A stretch of DNA of 64,000 bases from Elusimicrobiaceae bacterium (GCA_017528825.1 JAFXOI010000003.1:62001-126000); one strand, 5' to 3'; shown: positions 7,401 to 15,826, numbered from the stretch's first letter. The notes: generated from the letters alone by a model not told the origin. Program-made: numbers and translations.

Positions 7401-9876
7401 TTTATACGGTTCCATGTCTAATTACCGGGAAAAGTATGACACGGCTAATGTAATGGACCAAGCGTTGAGTTTGACTTATAAAGATATAACAGCCAGCCAG
7501 ACAGATCAAATGTTTGCAAATCGTAATTTTAGCTCCATGGATTTTACGCAACATAAAGAATTTCGGTTTTTGTTATATAGTAAAAATACGGATACAGGCG
7601 AGTTTTTTATGAAGGTGGGTACGGATGACAATTATGACAAGATTATAGTGCCTTTAGGATATGGCGGTACGCGCGGAATGTGGCGTTTAATCTCACTTAA
7701 AATGAAAGATAGTGACGGAGACGGCGTTCCGGATTCATTTGAAAATATGTCAGATGCGTCGTACGGCGTGCGGGTAAGCCACCAACGCAGTGCAGGGGGG
7801 CTGATGAATTTTAAGAAAGTTAGTATGGTTATGGCTGGTGTTGAAGTTATTACTGATCCGGCAATTACTGATACAACAGATCCTACAGCCTATATTGGTG
7901 GTAATGCAAGTGGCGAAGTGTGGCTGAATATGATTCACTTGGCCGAGTCTGTCACAACCCGCGGAGAAGCCTACAAAGTAGACGGGGTAGTAAAACTGGA
8001 CCAATGGGGTAGTGTCGGAGCAAAGTATAAATATATGGACAAAAACTTTGAAACTCCTCTGACCGTAGCAAAAAACCAAGAAAGCACGGAAGAAGAGTAT
8101 TTCTTAAAGATGAATCGTATTAAATACTTCCCCATGCAGGCAAACTTAAACCGCAGCAAAATAGTAACACCCAATGTAACAGATACCAGTTCCTATAATA
8201 CGGTGAGTTCTTTAGACAAAGGAAAAGTGGAGCGCCAACAGGCCAACGTGCGCGGTGATTTCATTAAAGACAAGTTGCCGCAAGTGGGATTGGAATATTC
8301 TTTGGAGCAAGTAGATTATGAGGCACGCCGGCGTAAAGACCGAGCCCAAACCTATGCCGTAACAGTGCAACATAACACACGTACCGTCAAAAATTTAACT
8401 GCCGGTTATTCTTACACAGATACACAAATTCATTACGACAGAGAGCAGCATTTGGTTTCCGAAAATAATTATAACACGCAAGAAGAAACCCAGCGTATGA
8501 ACGTGAAGTTTAGTTATGAGCCACATCAGAATTTTAACATTACCCCCAGTTATAGTTTGAAACAAAGCAAGGAAGAGCGTCGCCAACATTTGGAACATAC
8601 GGACAATTTCCATCGTTATCCCAAAGCCATGAATCAAAGTGCCGGTTTTAACAGTACTTGGCGAATTACCAAATGGCTGGCCCCATCTGTCAGCTATACT
8701 ATAGCCACCACGGAAACCAATAATCTGACGGCCAAGACTTTCAACAAGGGTAAGGCTGACGAGAAAACTTTTGATATCGGCGAATTAAAAAGTGTAAACC
8801 GTAATGCCGACGGCGGCGTATCCTTAACATTAAACGGAAATGAAATTTTGCCTAATAGCAAGCTGTTTAAGAACTTCGTCATTTCTTCCAGTTATCGTTT
8901 GCAAGATGCGGACTCTTGGAATGATATGGACGCAGACTTTGATAGCCGTACAGAGTTGTGGATTCGTTCTTCTTTAAGCGGCACCGGCCGTTACGCTCAA
9001 CGCCAGAATATGGTACTGCGTGATACGGTTACCTCTTCCCAACGCTGGATGCCGCTGGCAGAGTATGAACTAACCGGGGTGTTAGCTCCTTTGAGCACCG
9101 TTTCCTTCATCAACAACTTTACACAAAGCCGCCAGCGCAATAACCGCACCGGTACGCAGTCTGAAACCAAAAGCCTCACTTTACCGGATATGGTATTTTC
9201 TATTTCTGATTTGGAGAAGGCCTTTTATGCCGGGAGCTGGCTGAGTTCCACTAATATCAAGTTGCGTTATAGTGCAATCGCCACTAATACCATAGACAGT
9301 TCTAAAGGAATGGAACGTAAATACGGCGGAGATTTGCGTTTTATGTTGTTTAATATGTTCGATACCGTGTTTATTTATGATAAAAAGACTTCCTGGCAAG
9401 ATGATTTGCAATGGAATAGAAGTTTGGAGAAATCTGACGGAGAAGATTTCTCTGCCCAAACTTCTTTTTATCTAGGAAATTGGCGTTTTACTCCCAAATT
9501 TGTATATAGTACTTATGAAAAACGACTCGTAGCTAATCAGCTCAGTCAAAGCAGTAAAGAATTAACACCCAGTTTAACCGTTCGTTTAGATTTTAATTTG
9601 CCGCGCGGAATAAAATTACCCCTTATCAATCGTATTTATAATGCCACAAACCGGGTAATCTGGAACACTACCTTTTCCTATAAAGAAAAGACCTCTCCAG
9701 TAGAAGTAAAAGACAATTATCACTCTTTTGACGTGTTATCTTCTTTGGATTACGAATTATCTCAAAATTTACGTTTCAACGTGGCCGGTGGTATTACCTG
9801 GCTCAATCATGATTATGTGGAAACAGAAGATTACATCGCTTATAACTTGGCGGCCAACCTCACTATTCAGTTCTAA
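4465..9876 (+). CDS. Giant SprA-like outer-membrane beta-barrel protein
   Basis: About 1,800 residues with a signal peptide ending near YLQAEA. The segment at about residues 190-270 (LPQTEFIAYEKQLFGAKM, then LDLHIIGSQTKGSSKQKQ and a RRTYYDLTFG stretch) resembles the repeated cassette of SprA/Sov, the outer-membrane translocon of the type IX secretion system. SprA proteins of Bacteroidota are usually about 2,300-2,500 residues, so this one is shorter. The C-terminal third is alternating amphipathic strands ending in TIQF with a terminal Phe, a typical BAM signal. Two Ca-binding-like loops occur: DLNGNGKYDEEE (about residue 850) and DSDGDGVPD (about residue 1085). Start: ATG 4465; an in-frame TTG at 4459 is better spaced from GAGG. 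It heads a probable operon with comF, waaA and the GT9 gene. Function as a translocon is inferred. Confidence 0.7.
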   Translation: MKTARSVLCLVLACQLLFGPYLQAEALPYRLVDTDKYDIFEEEQRAKREQALKIEEAPDDAQLLKYTNEFWRQAVTAVDGDYALDKEPEPIPDLTLLNPTLSLPLYGTNVALTGRYMVGFKLDAKRYSQDANNDIEERNVRNVEMQQEMKLKMQGKILDRIFVDIDYDDKRKEEKTISVAYRGKPGELVQLAEFGDINLSLPQTEFIAYEKQLFGAKMHLQHKNLDLHIIGSQTKGSSKQKQFVGSSVFERVSIKDINYIRRTYYDLTFGSNTPPGSNPQWQSDMGNIAPGSEEIYVDTNTTGGDYIPVTLTPRDYGTGTSFPTSKFKLLSRGTDYTVDYSRGIIEFARPQQAASMIAVNYRNMNGTWLSPDQNQPYVIKTPNDRSVYSDTELGYRMEIKRFYSVGAQQITHDNGKGNFILQLLDANGQEVGSYSTPPQVYPTTIDMDFEKGIFELHDIMKDNMGLYNPTPTSSKNRTFQVEYTSNVKTYFIEAGIVVESETVKLNGRRLQRNNDYYIDYTSGYITFYKGEEITDSSVIDITYDTTDGSSSNNSIMGGRLDYKLFDKIRLGTTVLKEMGDKPDTVPQVGNYGKDLLVYGADVNAKDVRLTQDLSVDFGAEIAKSEKKENAFGYAMVDSMNETNIQTGGSMIFYDWTVAANPNDKPAFLDSLQWDTQDLPSLEINPNAIGTYNEKQQVLVINYDFSKAINGGFADHDEISLVYPLSTSGVDLSDKTSFALTMLGEGAENTGAPKIDITFGNISERSDSVNPSQVPQGLVPNGYGMYTACNPRTPSPKTEDVNCLSTLAPNEDVGWWFSNPDGTLQRFNPFVHNPFNPQRQPNGRIDSQDLNGNGKYDEEEAGIGGHFGYYNPSTDITGVNNTLAYNGWQTFTTPLIISKEDKNNGRWTAVRHLRITLKYNGKMKGTVKIANVSLAGTAWHPQEGIEPSQFAVSGINNVENTNYIPIFSPGSGDGVRVFNYLYGSMSNYREKYDTANVMDQALSLTYKDITASQTDQMFANRNFSSMDFTQHKEFRFLLYSKNTDTGEFFMKVGTDDNYDKIIVPLGYGGTRGMWRLISLKMKDSDGDGVPDSFENMSDASYGVRVSHQRSAGGLMNFKKVSMVMAGVEVITDPAITDTTDPTAYIGGNASGEVWLNMIHLAESVTTRGEAYKVDGVVKLDQWGSVGAKYKYMDKNFETPLTVAKNQESTEEEYFLKMNRIKYFPMQANLNRSKIVTPNVTDTSSYNTVSSLDKGKVERQQANVRGDFIKDKLPQVGLEYSLEQVDYEARRRKDRAQTYAVTVQHNTRTVKNLTAGYSYTDTQIHYDREQHLVSENNYNTQEETQRMNVKFSYEPHQNFNITPSYSLKQSKEERRQHLEHTDNFHRYPKAMNQSAGFNSTWRITKWLAPSVSYTIATTETNNLTAKTFNKGKADEKTFDIGELKSVNRNADGGVSLTLNGNEILPNSKLFKNFVISSSYRLQDADSWNDMDADFDSRTELWIRSSLSGTGRYAQRQNMVLRDTVTSSQRWMPLAEYELTGVLAPLSTVSFINNFTQSRQRNNRTGTQSETKSLTLPDMVFSISDLEKAFYAGSWLSSTNIKLRYSAIATNTIDSSKGMERKYGGDLRFMLFNMFDTVFIYDKKTSWQDDLQWNRSLEKSDGEDFSAQTSFYLGNWRFTPKFVYSTYEKRLVANQLSQSSKELTPSLTVRLDFNLPRGIKLPLINRIYNATNRVIWNTTFSYKEKTSPVEVKDNYHSFDVLSSLDYELSQNLRFNVAGGITWLNHDYVETEDYIAYNLAANLTIQF

Positions 9877-9889
9877 GCCATGGCAGCGT

Positions 9890-10603
9890 GTGCGGGCTTT
9901 CTGTTTGCATATTCTGCTGCCTAATACTTGTTATCATTGCGCTTGTGATTTGTCATGGAACAATACGCATCCGTTATGTAAGGATTGTGAACAACAATTA
10001 CAACCCGTGGGCCCTTTGTATTGTTTGCGTTGTGGAAAACCTTTGCCGGATGGAGGGGCTCATTGTTATGATTGCCGCGGAACAAAAGGGAAACAGTATG
10101 CCTGTAAGGTCATCCGCTCGGCCTTAGTATTTAATCCGGTGCTTCGGCCGTTGGTGCATGCTTTCAAATATGCCGATAGACCCTACCTGGCGGATTATTT
10201 AGCGCAATGGATGAATGTATCTTGGCAAAAATATCCGGATTTAGCACAGGTGCAGGTGTTGGTCCCGGTGCCGCTACATCCTAAAAAGCAAAAACAGCGT
10301 CGGTATAATCAATCGGAACTGTTAGCGCGTGCCTTGGCACATTTGCAAGGCTTGCCGGTGGATAGCGCTTGTTTGATAAGGGTGCGTAATACTCCCAGCC
10401 AGACACAATTTGGCCGCGCGGGGCGTTTGGAAAATATGCGGGGTGCCTTTCGTTGTGAGCAGCCCGCTAATATAAAAGGGAAAATAGTACTGCTGATAGA
10501 TGATGTGGCCACCACAGGGGCTACTTTGGAAGGGTGTGCGGAAGCCTTAAAGGCGGCCGGCGCGAAAAAAGTAATCGCCTACACCTTGGCGCGAGAAGTA
10601 TAA
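9890..10603 (+). CDS. comF: ComF-family phosphoribosyltransferase-like protein
   Basis: The N-terminal part has two CxxC-type pairs (CYHC...CKDC, then CLRC...CYDC), as in ComF zinc ribbons, followed by VLVPVPLHPKKQKQRRYNQSELLA and the PRPP-binding loop LLIDDVATTGAT near the C-terminus. In naturally competent bacteria ComF helps single-stranded DNA uptake; many homologues sit in non-competent species with unknown roles. The frame is open upstream into the preceding gene, so the start is uncertain: GTG 9890, 13 bases after the previous stop, gives a normal length of about 237 residues; TTG 9905 is an alternative. The pilus locus elsewhere in this window makes a competence role possible but unproven. 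Confidence 0.85.
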   Translation: MRAFCLHILLPNTCYHCACDLSWNNTHPLCKDCEQQLQPVGPLYCLRCGKPLPDGGAHCYDCRGTKGKQYACKVIRSALVFNPVLRPLVHAFKYADRPYLADYLAQWMNVSWQKYPDLAQVQVLVPVPLHPKKQKQRRYNQSELLARALAHLQGLPVDSACLIRVRNTPSQTQFGRAGRLENMRGAFRCEQPANIKGKIVLLIDDVATTGATLEGCAEALKAAGAKKVIAYTLAREV

Positions 10604-10618
10604 AAAGGCCCTAAAAGG

Positions 10619-11935
10619 ATGCGTGTAGGCAAGACAAAATTATATAATACTCTTATGGGACAGTTTTTATTGCTGTTAACCAATTTGGCGTTTCCGTTTG
10701 CGGCGTTATGGGTACTACTCGGGTTTGTTTTTTCACCTCGGCGCCGCGTGCTTAAGACCTTAAAGCAAGAGCTTCGGGAACGTTTTGCATTGGAGCCGGT
10801 AGATATGATTCCGCAAGGCGCCTTGTGGATTCATTGCGCTAGCGTGGGAGAGGTGCGTTCGGTAGCCGGCTTGATTGATGAATTGAAAAATTTTTACCAA
10901 AAGGAAGTAATGGTCACCACCAGTACGGCCGCTGGGCGAGCAGAAGCGGCCAAAAATCCGGCTATTACCAAAGCATTGCTGGCACCCCTTGATTTTTATC
11001 CTTTTGTTCGGCGTTTTATTGCCCATGCTCAACCGTATCGGTTATTTGTAGTAGAGCGGGAGATTTGGCCCAATATGTTGGCGGCGGCTCATCGGGCACA
11101 GGTGCCGGTGATGTTGTTGAATGCCCGTATTTCCCGTAAAAGTACGCGGGCATACCGATGGGTGCGGCCCTTGTTTGCTAAGCTCTTTGGACAAGTGGTG
11201 CTGGCTACTATGCAAGAGCAGGATGCCGCTGAGCGTTACAGTAGTTTAGGATTGCCTGCCGACAGAATTGTCGTGTGCGGAAATGTAAAGTACGACACCT
11301 TACATGATCAGCCGGCTAAGTTAAAAGAAGCCCGCGCGCTTATCGAACAGTTAGGTTGGCAAAATAGCCCTGTTTTAGTGTGTGGCAGTACGCATCCGCT
11401 AGAAGAAGAAATTATCTTGCAATCTTTGCCGGACTGGAATAAACAAGGCGTAAAAGTGATTTTTGCTCCGCGTCATTTAGAGCGGAAAGAAGAAATTAAA
11501 GCCGCTTTACAGGCAAGGCCGTTTGCTTTTGGATTTGTCAGCGAGGGTAATTTCCCCGCTAATTGTGCCATCGTGTGCGCGGATACAATGGGGTTTTTGC
11601 AATCTTTGTATGCTTGTGCGACCCTGACCTTTGTGGGGGGAAGTATTGCTCCGCGCGGTGCGCATAATTTGTTAGAACCGGCCATTTTGAAAAAAGTGGT
11701 ATTATTTGGGAAGAGCTTTTATAATACGCCCGATACAGCACATGCCTTGCTGTCTTGTGGCGGGGGAATTTTAGTAGATAAAGAGAATTTGAAAGATACC
11801 GTACTGCGTTTGCTCAAAGATCCGGCCGCTTTGGACAATATGGCTACCAAAGCTCGTCAGACGGCCCTCGATTTTAAGGGAGCGACGCAAAAAATTATGG
11901 AGGCAGTAAAAAATTATGAGCGAAAATCAGCCTAA
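10619..11935 (+). CDS. waaA: 3-deoxy-D-manno-octulosonic acid (Kdo) transferase
   Basis: A GT30-family enzyme that adds Kdo to lipid IVA at the cytoplasmic face of the inner membrane. An N-terminal membrane anchor (LLLLTNLAFPFAALWVLLGF) is followed by WIHCASVGEVRS and TTSTAAGR, hallmark WaaA motifs. FVVEREIWPNM and the C-terminal GGSIAPRGAHNLLEPA donor-binding segment are present. Length (about 438) matches the family. The start could be 10619 or ATG 10655, which removes 12 residues; neither has a well-spaced Shine-Dalgarno. The stop overlaps the start of the next glycosyltransferase by 20 bases, indicating coupled translation and a shared LPS core role. Confidence 0.93.
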   Translation: MRVGKTKLYNTLMGQFLLLLTNLAFPFAALWVLLGFVFSPRRRVLKTLKQELRERFALEPVDMIPQGALWIHCASVGEVRSVAGLIDELKNFYQKEVMVTTSTAAGRAEAAKNPAITKALLAPLDFYPFVRRFIAHAQPYRLFVVEREIWPNMLAAAHRAQVPVMLLNARISRKSTRAYRWVRPLFAKLFGQVVLATMQEQDAAERYSSLGLPADRIVVCGNVKYDTLHDQPAKLKEARALIEQLGWQNSPVLVCGSTHPLEEEIILQSLPDWNKQGVKVIFAPRHLERKEEIKAALQARPFAFGFVSEGNFPANCAIVCADTMGFLQSLYACATLTFVGGSIAPRGAHNLLEPAILKKVVLFGKSFYNTPDTAHALLSCGGGILVDKENLKDTVLRLLKDPAALDNMATKARQTALDFKGATQKIMEAVKNYERKSA

Positions 11936-13448
11936 AATTTTAGTAGTTCGTTTGTCTTCGTTAGGAGATATTGTTTTATCTTCTGCTGTGTTCAAAAACT
12001 TGAAAGCCAAATGGCCTAAGAGCCATATCACATTGTTAGTCAAACCCCAGTTTGCTCAAGTGCTGGCGGGGCACCCCGATATTGACGAAATTATGGTCGC
12101 CAAGAAGGGTTTATGGGGTAATGTCCGTCAGGTGCGGGCCGGCCATTTTACCCACTTTTTGGATTTGCACTCTACGTTCAAAACCATGTTAATCGGAGCG
12201 TTTAGCCAAATTCCGAACCGTTTGCGTTACAGCAAAAACCCAATTGCTCGTCGTCTATATGTGAAATTTCGCAAAAATTCGCCGGTACTGGAAAAACATA
12301 CCTTGCAACGCTACTTAGAGGTGTTAGCAGGGTGGGATGTACCTATAAAATACACGGCGCCGGAACTGGGAGACTGGGCTTATAAAAATGTGGAGCTGGA
12401 AGGAAAGAAAGTAAATAAAATCGGTATTTTCCAAACTTCCTTTATTGGCGATAGCGTACTTACCACTCCGCTGATCCAAAAAACGGCCAAATTATTCCCG
12501 GAAGCTAAAATTGTGGTCATCACTCGTCCGCAAACGGAAGATATTTTCCGTCCGATGCCGGAAGTGGACGAAATTATCCTAAATGATAAAAAGGGACTTA
12601 ATAAAATCTTCGGTGTATGGAAAACGGCTCAAGCCATTAAAGCTAGCGGTATTGATATTTTGCTGGTACCGCATCGCAGTTTTAGAAGTGCGTTTATTGC
12701 GTGGCTGAGTGAAGTGCCTATCCGGATTGGTTTTACCTCCAGCGAAGGATGGTTCCTGTACACAAAAACAGTTCCGTTTAGCTGGATGATTCACGATGCG
12801 GAGCGCAATTTATCTTTGTTGCATGGAATTGTGAAAGAGAATTTCAAAGCTGAAAAATTAAACATGCAATATGCGCCCAGTGCCGAAGAGAACGTGGCGC
12901 GTTTGATGAAAGATTTTAATTTGGAAGGCAAAACATTAATTGGTATTCACCCGGGGTCTGCTTGGGCTACCAAATGCTGGCCGTTTGAAAATTTTGTCGA
13001 ACTGATTAGCCGTATTGAAACGGAATTGCACTTGCAAACGGTTATTATCGGCGGTGGCCAAAAAGATGCGGACTTGGGCGAAAAGTTATGCCAGCTTTCC
13101 CAAGGTCATGCCGCTAACCTGTGCGGTAAGACCAGCTTGGCCGATTTGATGGCACTGATGGGCCATTTCAAATTATTTATTACCAATGATTCCGGTCCGA
13201 TGCATATTGCTACTGCTTTTAATGTGCCCACGCTGGCTATTTTCGGCCCGACCACTAAGGAATTAGGCTTTTTCCCGTATGGGCATGGGCATCGCGTGCT
13301 AGAGGTGAAAGGTTTGGATTGCCGGCCTTGCGCCTTACATGGCGGCAACAAATGTCCGCAAGGTCATTTCAAATGCATGCGTTTAATTACGGTAGATAAC
13401 GTATTTAACAATGTAAAAGAAATGTTGCATGAAAACAAAGTAATTTAA
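11916..13448 (+). CDS. Two-headed GT9 (heptosyltransferase-family) glycosyltransferase
   Basis: 510 residues against about 330-350 for ordinary WaaC/WaaF/WaaQ. The GT9 N-terminal Rossmann half appears twice: ILVVRLSSLGDIVLSSAV at residues 8-25, with DLHSTFKT later, and IGIFQTSFIGDSVLTTPL near residue 171, with VPHRSFRS. Only one C-terminal donor-binding half follows, with GIHPGSAWATKCWP, TNDSGPMHIA and a Cys-rich CRPCALHGGNKCPQGHFKCM end. It probably adds a heptose or related sugar to the Kdo-lipid A made by the preceding waaA gene, which it overlaps. The first half may be a remnant or a second acceptor module. The terminator at 13468 ends the operon. Confidence 0.85.
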   Translation: MSENQPKILVVRLSSLGDIVLSSAVFKNLKAKWPKSHITLLVKPQFAQVLAGHPDIDEIMVAKKGLWGNVRQVRAGHFTHFLDLHSTFKTMLIGAFSQIPNRLRYSKNPIARRLYVKFRKNSPVLEKHTLQRYLEVLAGWDVPIKYTAPELGDWAYKNVELEGKKVNKIGIFQTSFIGDSVLTTPLIQKTAKLFPEAKIVVITRPQTEDIFRPMPEVDEIILNDKKGLNKIFGVWKTAQAIKASGIDILLVPHRSFRSAFIAWLSEVPIRIGFTSSEGWFLYTKTVPFSWMIHDAERNLSLLHGIVKENFKAEKLNMQYAPSAEENVARLMKDFNLEGKTLIGIHPGSAWATKCWPFENFVELISRIETELHLQTVIIGGGQKDADLGEKLCQLSQGHAANLCGKTSLADLMALMGHFKLFITNDSGPMHIATAFNVPTLAIFGPTTKELGFFPYGHGHRVLEVKGLDCRPCALHGGNKCPQGHFKCMRLITVDNVFNNVKEMLHENKVI

Positions 13449-13467
13449 CGTTTGGATAGAAAACACG

Positions 13468-13502
13468 ATCCCCCAGCTATTGAGGCCGGGGGATTTTTTT
13501 GT
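13468..13502 (+). terminator. Intrinsic terminator after the comF-waaA-GT9 operon
   Basis: ATCCCCC (13468-13474) pairs with GGGGGAT (13488-13494) and is followed by a T-run. Confidence 0.8.
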
Positions 13503-13542
13503 TTTCTTTTTGGCCGTTTTTTCGTCATCCCTGCCCTCCGTC

Positions 13543-13567
13543 ATCCCCGAGATTTGTAGTCGGGGAT
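13543..13567 (+). repeat. Single REP-like palindrome, 25 bases
   Basis: cgtc flank, ATCCCCGA, 9-nt loop, TCGGGGAT. Same architecture as the units at 1383 and 1499 but with a different stem sequence, so the fold rather than the sequence is conserved. Confidence 0.75.
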
Positions 13568-13609
13568 CTATTTCCTTTGGCTGTTTTGTCGTCGAGAAAT
13601 AAAAAAGAC

Positions 13610-13637
13610 TTGACATCGTTTTTTTTTTTAGTATAAT
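13610..13637 (+). promoter_or_regulatory. Promoter of pilin gene at 13788
   Basis: TTGACA (13610-13615) and TATAAT (13632-13637) are separated by a 16-base, almost pure T spacer. It is preceded by CGTCGAGAAAT 20 bases upstream of the -35. The same arrangement occurs at 17647-17694 before another pilin. Confidence 0.85.
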
Positions 13638-13685
13638 TTAAAAAATTAATTCCCGGCCGTGCGTTATTTTGCAGAAAACACACAC

Positions 13686-13766
13686 GTCATCTTGCAGTGT
13701 TGTAATGCGGGATATAAGTAGTTTTGCAACAACATTATACCCCGCACAGAAACCTTGCGGGGTGAC
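13686..13766 (+). repeat. Inverted pair of REP-like palindromes in the 5' UTR of a pilin
   Basis: Forward unit ATCTTGCA/TGCGGGAT (13689-13713, two G-U pairs) and reverse unit ACCCCGCA/TGCGGGGT (13739-13763) are each 25 bases with 9-nt loops, flanked by gtc and gac. They lie between the promoter and the ribosome site, so they will be transcribed as RNA hairpins. Confidence 0.8.
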
Positions 13767-13787
13767 GGCAGGGAAAAAGGAGGTTGT

Positions 13788-14270
13788 ATGAAAAAAGGAT
13801 TCACGCTTATTGAGTTATTAGTAGTTGTATTAATTATCGGTATTTTATCGGCTATTGCGTTGCCGCAGTATCAGAAAGCAGTAGAAAAATCACGCATTTC
13901 CGAAGCTCGTATTATGCTTAATTCTCTATATAAAAACTATCAATTGTGTGTATTACAAAACGGAATGGATGATAATTCTTGTACGTATGAAGATGAAACA
14001 ACAAATTTATTTACTCAAATGGACATTGGTTTTCCCGGACCTATAACTACAAATTGTATGTTGGATGAAGATGTTATATGTTATAACACAAAAGATTGGA
14101 GTTTTGGACTTGATGATGACCATAGTTATATATTTGCGGAACGTATCAAAAGCGAAAGTATTCCGTATTGGTTGCTTTTACAACTTTCATCGGGAGAGAT
14201 AACCTGTGGAAACAATGATGAAAGTGTCTGTGAAAGTATTTGTGGTGGCGATCAGTGTGTATTAAACTAG
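13788..14270 (+). CDS. PilE-like type IV pilin
   Basis: 160 residues. A short leader MKKG is followed by [14 protein letters not shown] with Glu5, then [12 protein letters not shown], which closely matches the pilins at 1331 and 17798. The variable C-terminal domain has eight Cys residues, including C-x3-C and C-x4-C clusters at the end. The start at 13788 follows AAGGAGG; an in-frame start 33 bases upstream would give an unnatural leader. Such subunits are inserted in the inner membrane, trimmed by a prepilin peptidase (not encoded here) and assembled into pili or pseudopili. It is monocistronic, with its own promoter and terminator. Its specific role is unknown. Confidence 0.9.
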   Translation: MKKGFTLIELLVVVLIIGILSAIALPQYQKAVEKSRISEARIMLNSLYKNYQLCVLQNGMDDNSCTYEDETTNLFTQMDIGFPGPITTNCMLDEDVICYNTKDWSFGLDDDHSYIFAERIKSESIPYWLLLQLSSGEITCGNNDESVCESICGGDQCVLN

Positions 14271-14327
14271 TTTGACTTCTGCAAACAAAATATATCGATG
14301 GCGATTTATAATTGAATTATCTAACAA

Positions 14328-14358
14328 AACACCCCGCAGAAATCTGCGGGGTGTTTTT
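14328..14358. terminator. Bidirectional terminator between pilin and MFS permease
   Basis: AACACCCCGCAG (14328-14339) pairs perfectly with CTGCGGGGTGTT (14344-14355). The runs of A before and T after make it active on both strands for the two convergent genes. Confidence 0.85.
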
Positions 14359-14372
14359 ACAGAGCTTAAACC

Positions 14373-15680
14373 TTAATTTTGTTGCGGTTTGTGTTCGTAC
14401 TTAAACATAAACGCAAACAAAATAGCTACCACTAAAGCAAATCCCGCAAAAATGAACCAGGATTCACTCCACCCGTCTTTAATCATTTGAGACAAGTACA
14501 TCGGATAAACACCGTCAACCTTAAGAGCGGGATTGGCGTGCACATAGACCAAGTTGTTGATAACCTTTTGGGCCGCTAAAGAGCCGATAGCCGCGCCAAA
14601 ACCGTTGGTCATCAGCATAAATACACCCTGTGCGCTAGAGCGGATGGAAGCATCAGTTTCTTGGTCCACATACAAAGAGCCGGAAATGTTGAAGAAGTCA
14701 AACGCCACGCCGTACACAATCATAGAGGCGATTAATAACAACATACCTACCGCGGTGGTCGGATTCCCTAAACCCAAAAAGCCAAAGCGCAGTACCCAAG
14801 CAAACATACTGATCAGCATTACTTTTTTAATACCGTAGCGTTGGAGGAAGAACGGAATGAGCAAAATACACAAGGTTTCGGAAATCTGTGATAAAGAGAC
14901 CAAAGCCGTGGCATTGTTGGCTCCCCAAGAGCCCGTAAAACCGGCCAGTTCGTTAAATCCGGTAATAAAGGGGCCGGCAAAACCGTTGGTCACTTGCAAA
15001 GACATTCCCAGTAACATAGAAAAGATGAAGAAAATTGCCATCTTTTTTTCTTTGAACAGAGCAAATGCTTTGAGACCCAAGGCTTCTGCCAAAGATTTGG
15101 CAGCGGTAGCACAGGTGGGGCAGTTCGGCATGGTAAAACAATAGAGTGCCAATACTACGCCTAAAATTGCGGAGAAATACCATTGCGCGTAGCTGAGTTG
15201 GAACTGGGCAAAGTTGGTAATCCACATGGCGGCGATAAAACCGACCGTACCAAATACGCGGATGGGAGGAAATACTTTTACAGTATCTAAATTTTGTTGG
15301 CGAAGTACCGTATAAGCTACAGAGTTGGACAACGCAATAGTGGGCATATAAAAGGCCACGCTGATGGTGTAGCAAGTAAATAAAGCGGTGAAATTAATCG
15401 TGCTTTGCGCACCGAAATAAGCGGCTCCGGCCATAAATATAGCGGCCAGTAAATGGCACAAGCCCAATAATTTTTGAGCCGGTACCCAGCGGTCCGCCAC
15501 GATGCCGATCACGGCCGGCATAAAAAGAGACACAAAACCTTGTGTCGCATAAAACCAACCAATCTTATCACCGAGTCCAGCTCCCGCCAAAAAGATGCCC
15601 ATAGAGGTTAGGTAGGCACCCCAAACGGCAAACTGGAGAAAGTTCATCACAGTCAGACGAGTTTTGATATACATAAGCAT
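14373..15680 (-). CDS. MFS transporter of the nucleoside:H+ symporter family (NupG/XapB-like)
   Basis: 435 residues with about 12 predicted membrane helices. The N-terminus (TVMNFLQFAVWGAYLTSMG) matches the NupG pattern, and IGIVADRWVPAQK is the MFS loop 2-3 motif. NupG-type permeases import nucleosides with protons across the inner membrane. Two start codons (15680 and 15674) are two residues apart; both give the same first helix. It stands alone between a pilin and the divergent yajQ. Substrate is inferred from the family only. Confidence 0.82.
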   Translation of the reverse strand: MLMYIKTRLTVMNFLQFAVWGAYLTSMGIFLAGAGLGDKIGWFYATQGFVSLFMPAVIGIVADRWVPAQKLLGLCHLLAAIFMAGAAYFGAQSTINFTALFTCYTISVAFYMPTIALSNSVAYTVLRQQNLDTVKVFPPIRVFGTVGFIAAMWITNFAQFQLSYAQWYFSAILGVVLALYCFTMPNCPTCATAAKSLAEALGLKAFALFKEKKMAIFFIFSMLLGMSLQVTNGFAGPFITGFNELAGFTGSWGANNATALVSLSQISETLCILLIPFFLQRYGIKKVMLISMFAWVLRFGFLGLGNPTTAVGMLLLIASMIVYGVAFDFFNISGSLYVDQETDASIRSSAQGVFMLMTNGFGAAIGSLAAQKVINNLVYVHANPALKVDGVYPMYLSQMIKDGWSESWFIFAGFALVVAILFAFMFKYEHKPQQN

Positions 15681-15826
15681 TTATCGGGCGGTACGGCTGC
15701 CCATACGACTAGTATTTCTCCTGTTTAGATTTCAGCGGAGGCACACACCCGCTGCTAACCTCATTGTACAAAAAATATATAATATATGTAATCCATTGAT
15801 TTTTCGATAACCCGTAGGAGGTAATC

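Noticed and set aside
7750-8174. Long minus-strand frames within the SprA-like gene
   Set aside because: They have no ribosome sites or plausible protein features and mirror the codon pattern of the plus-strand gene.
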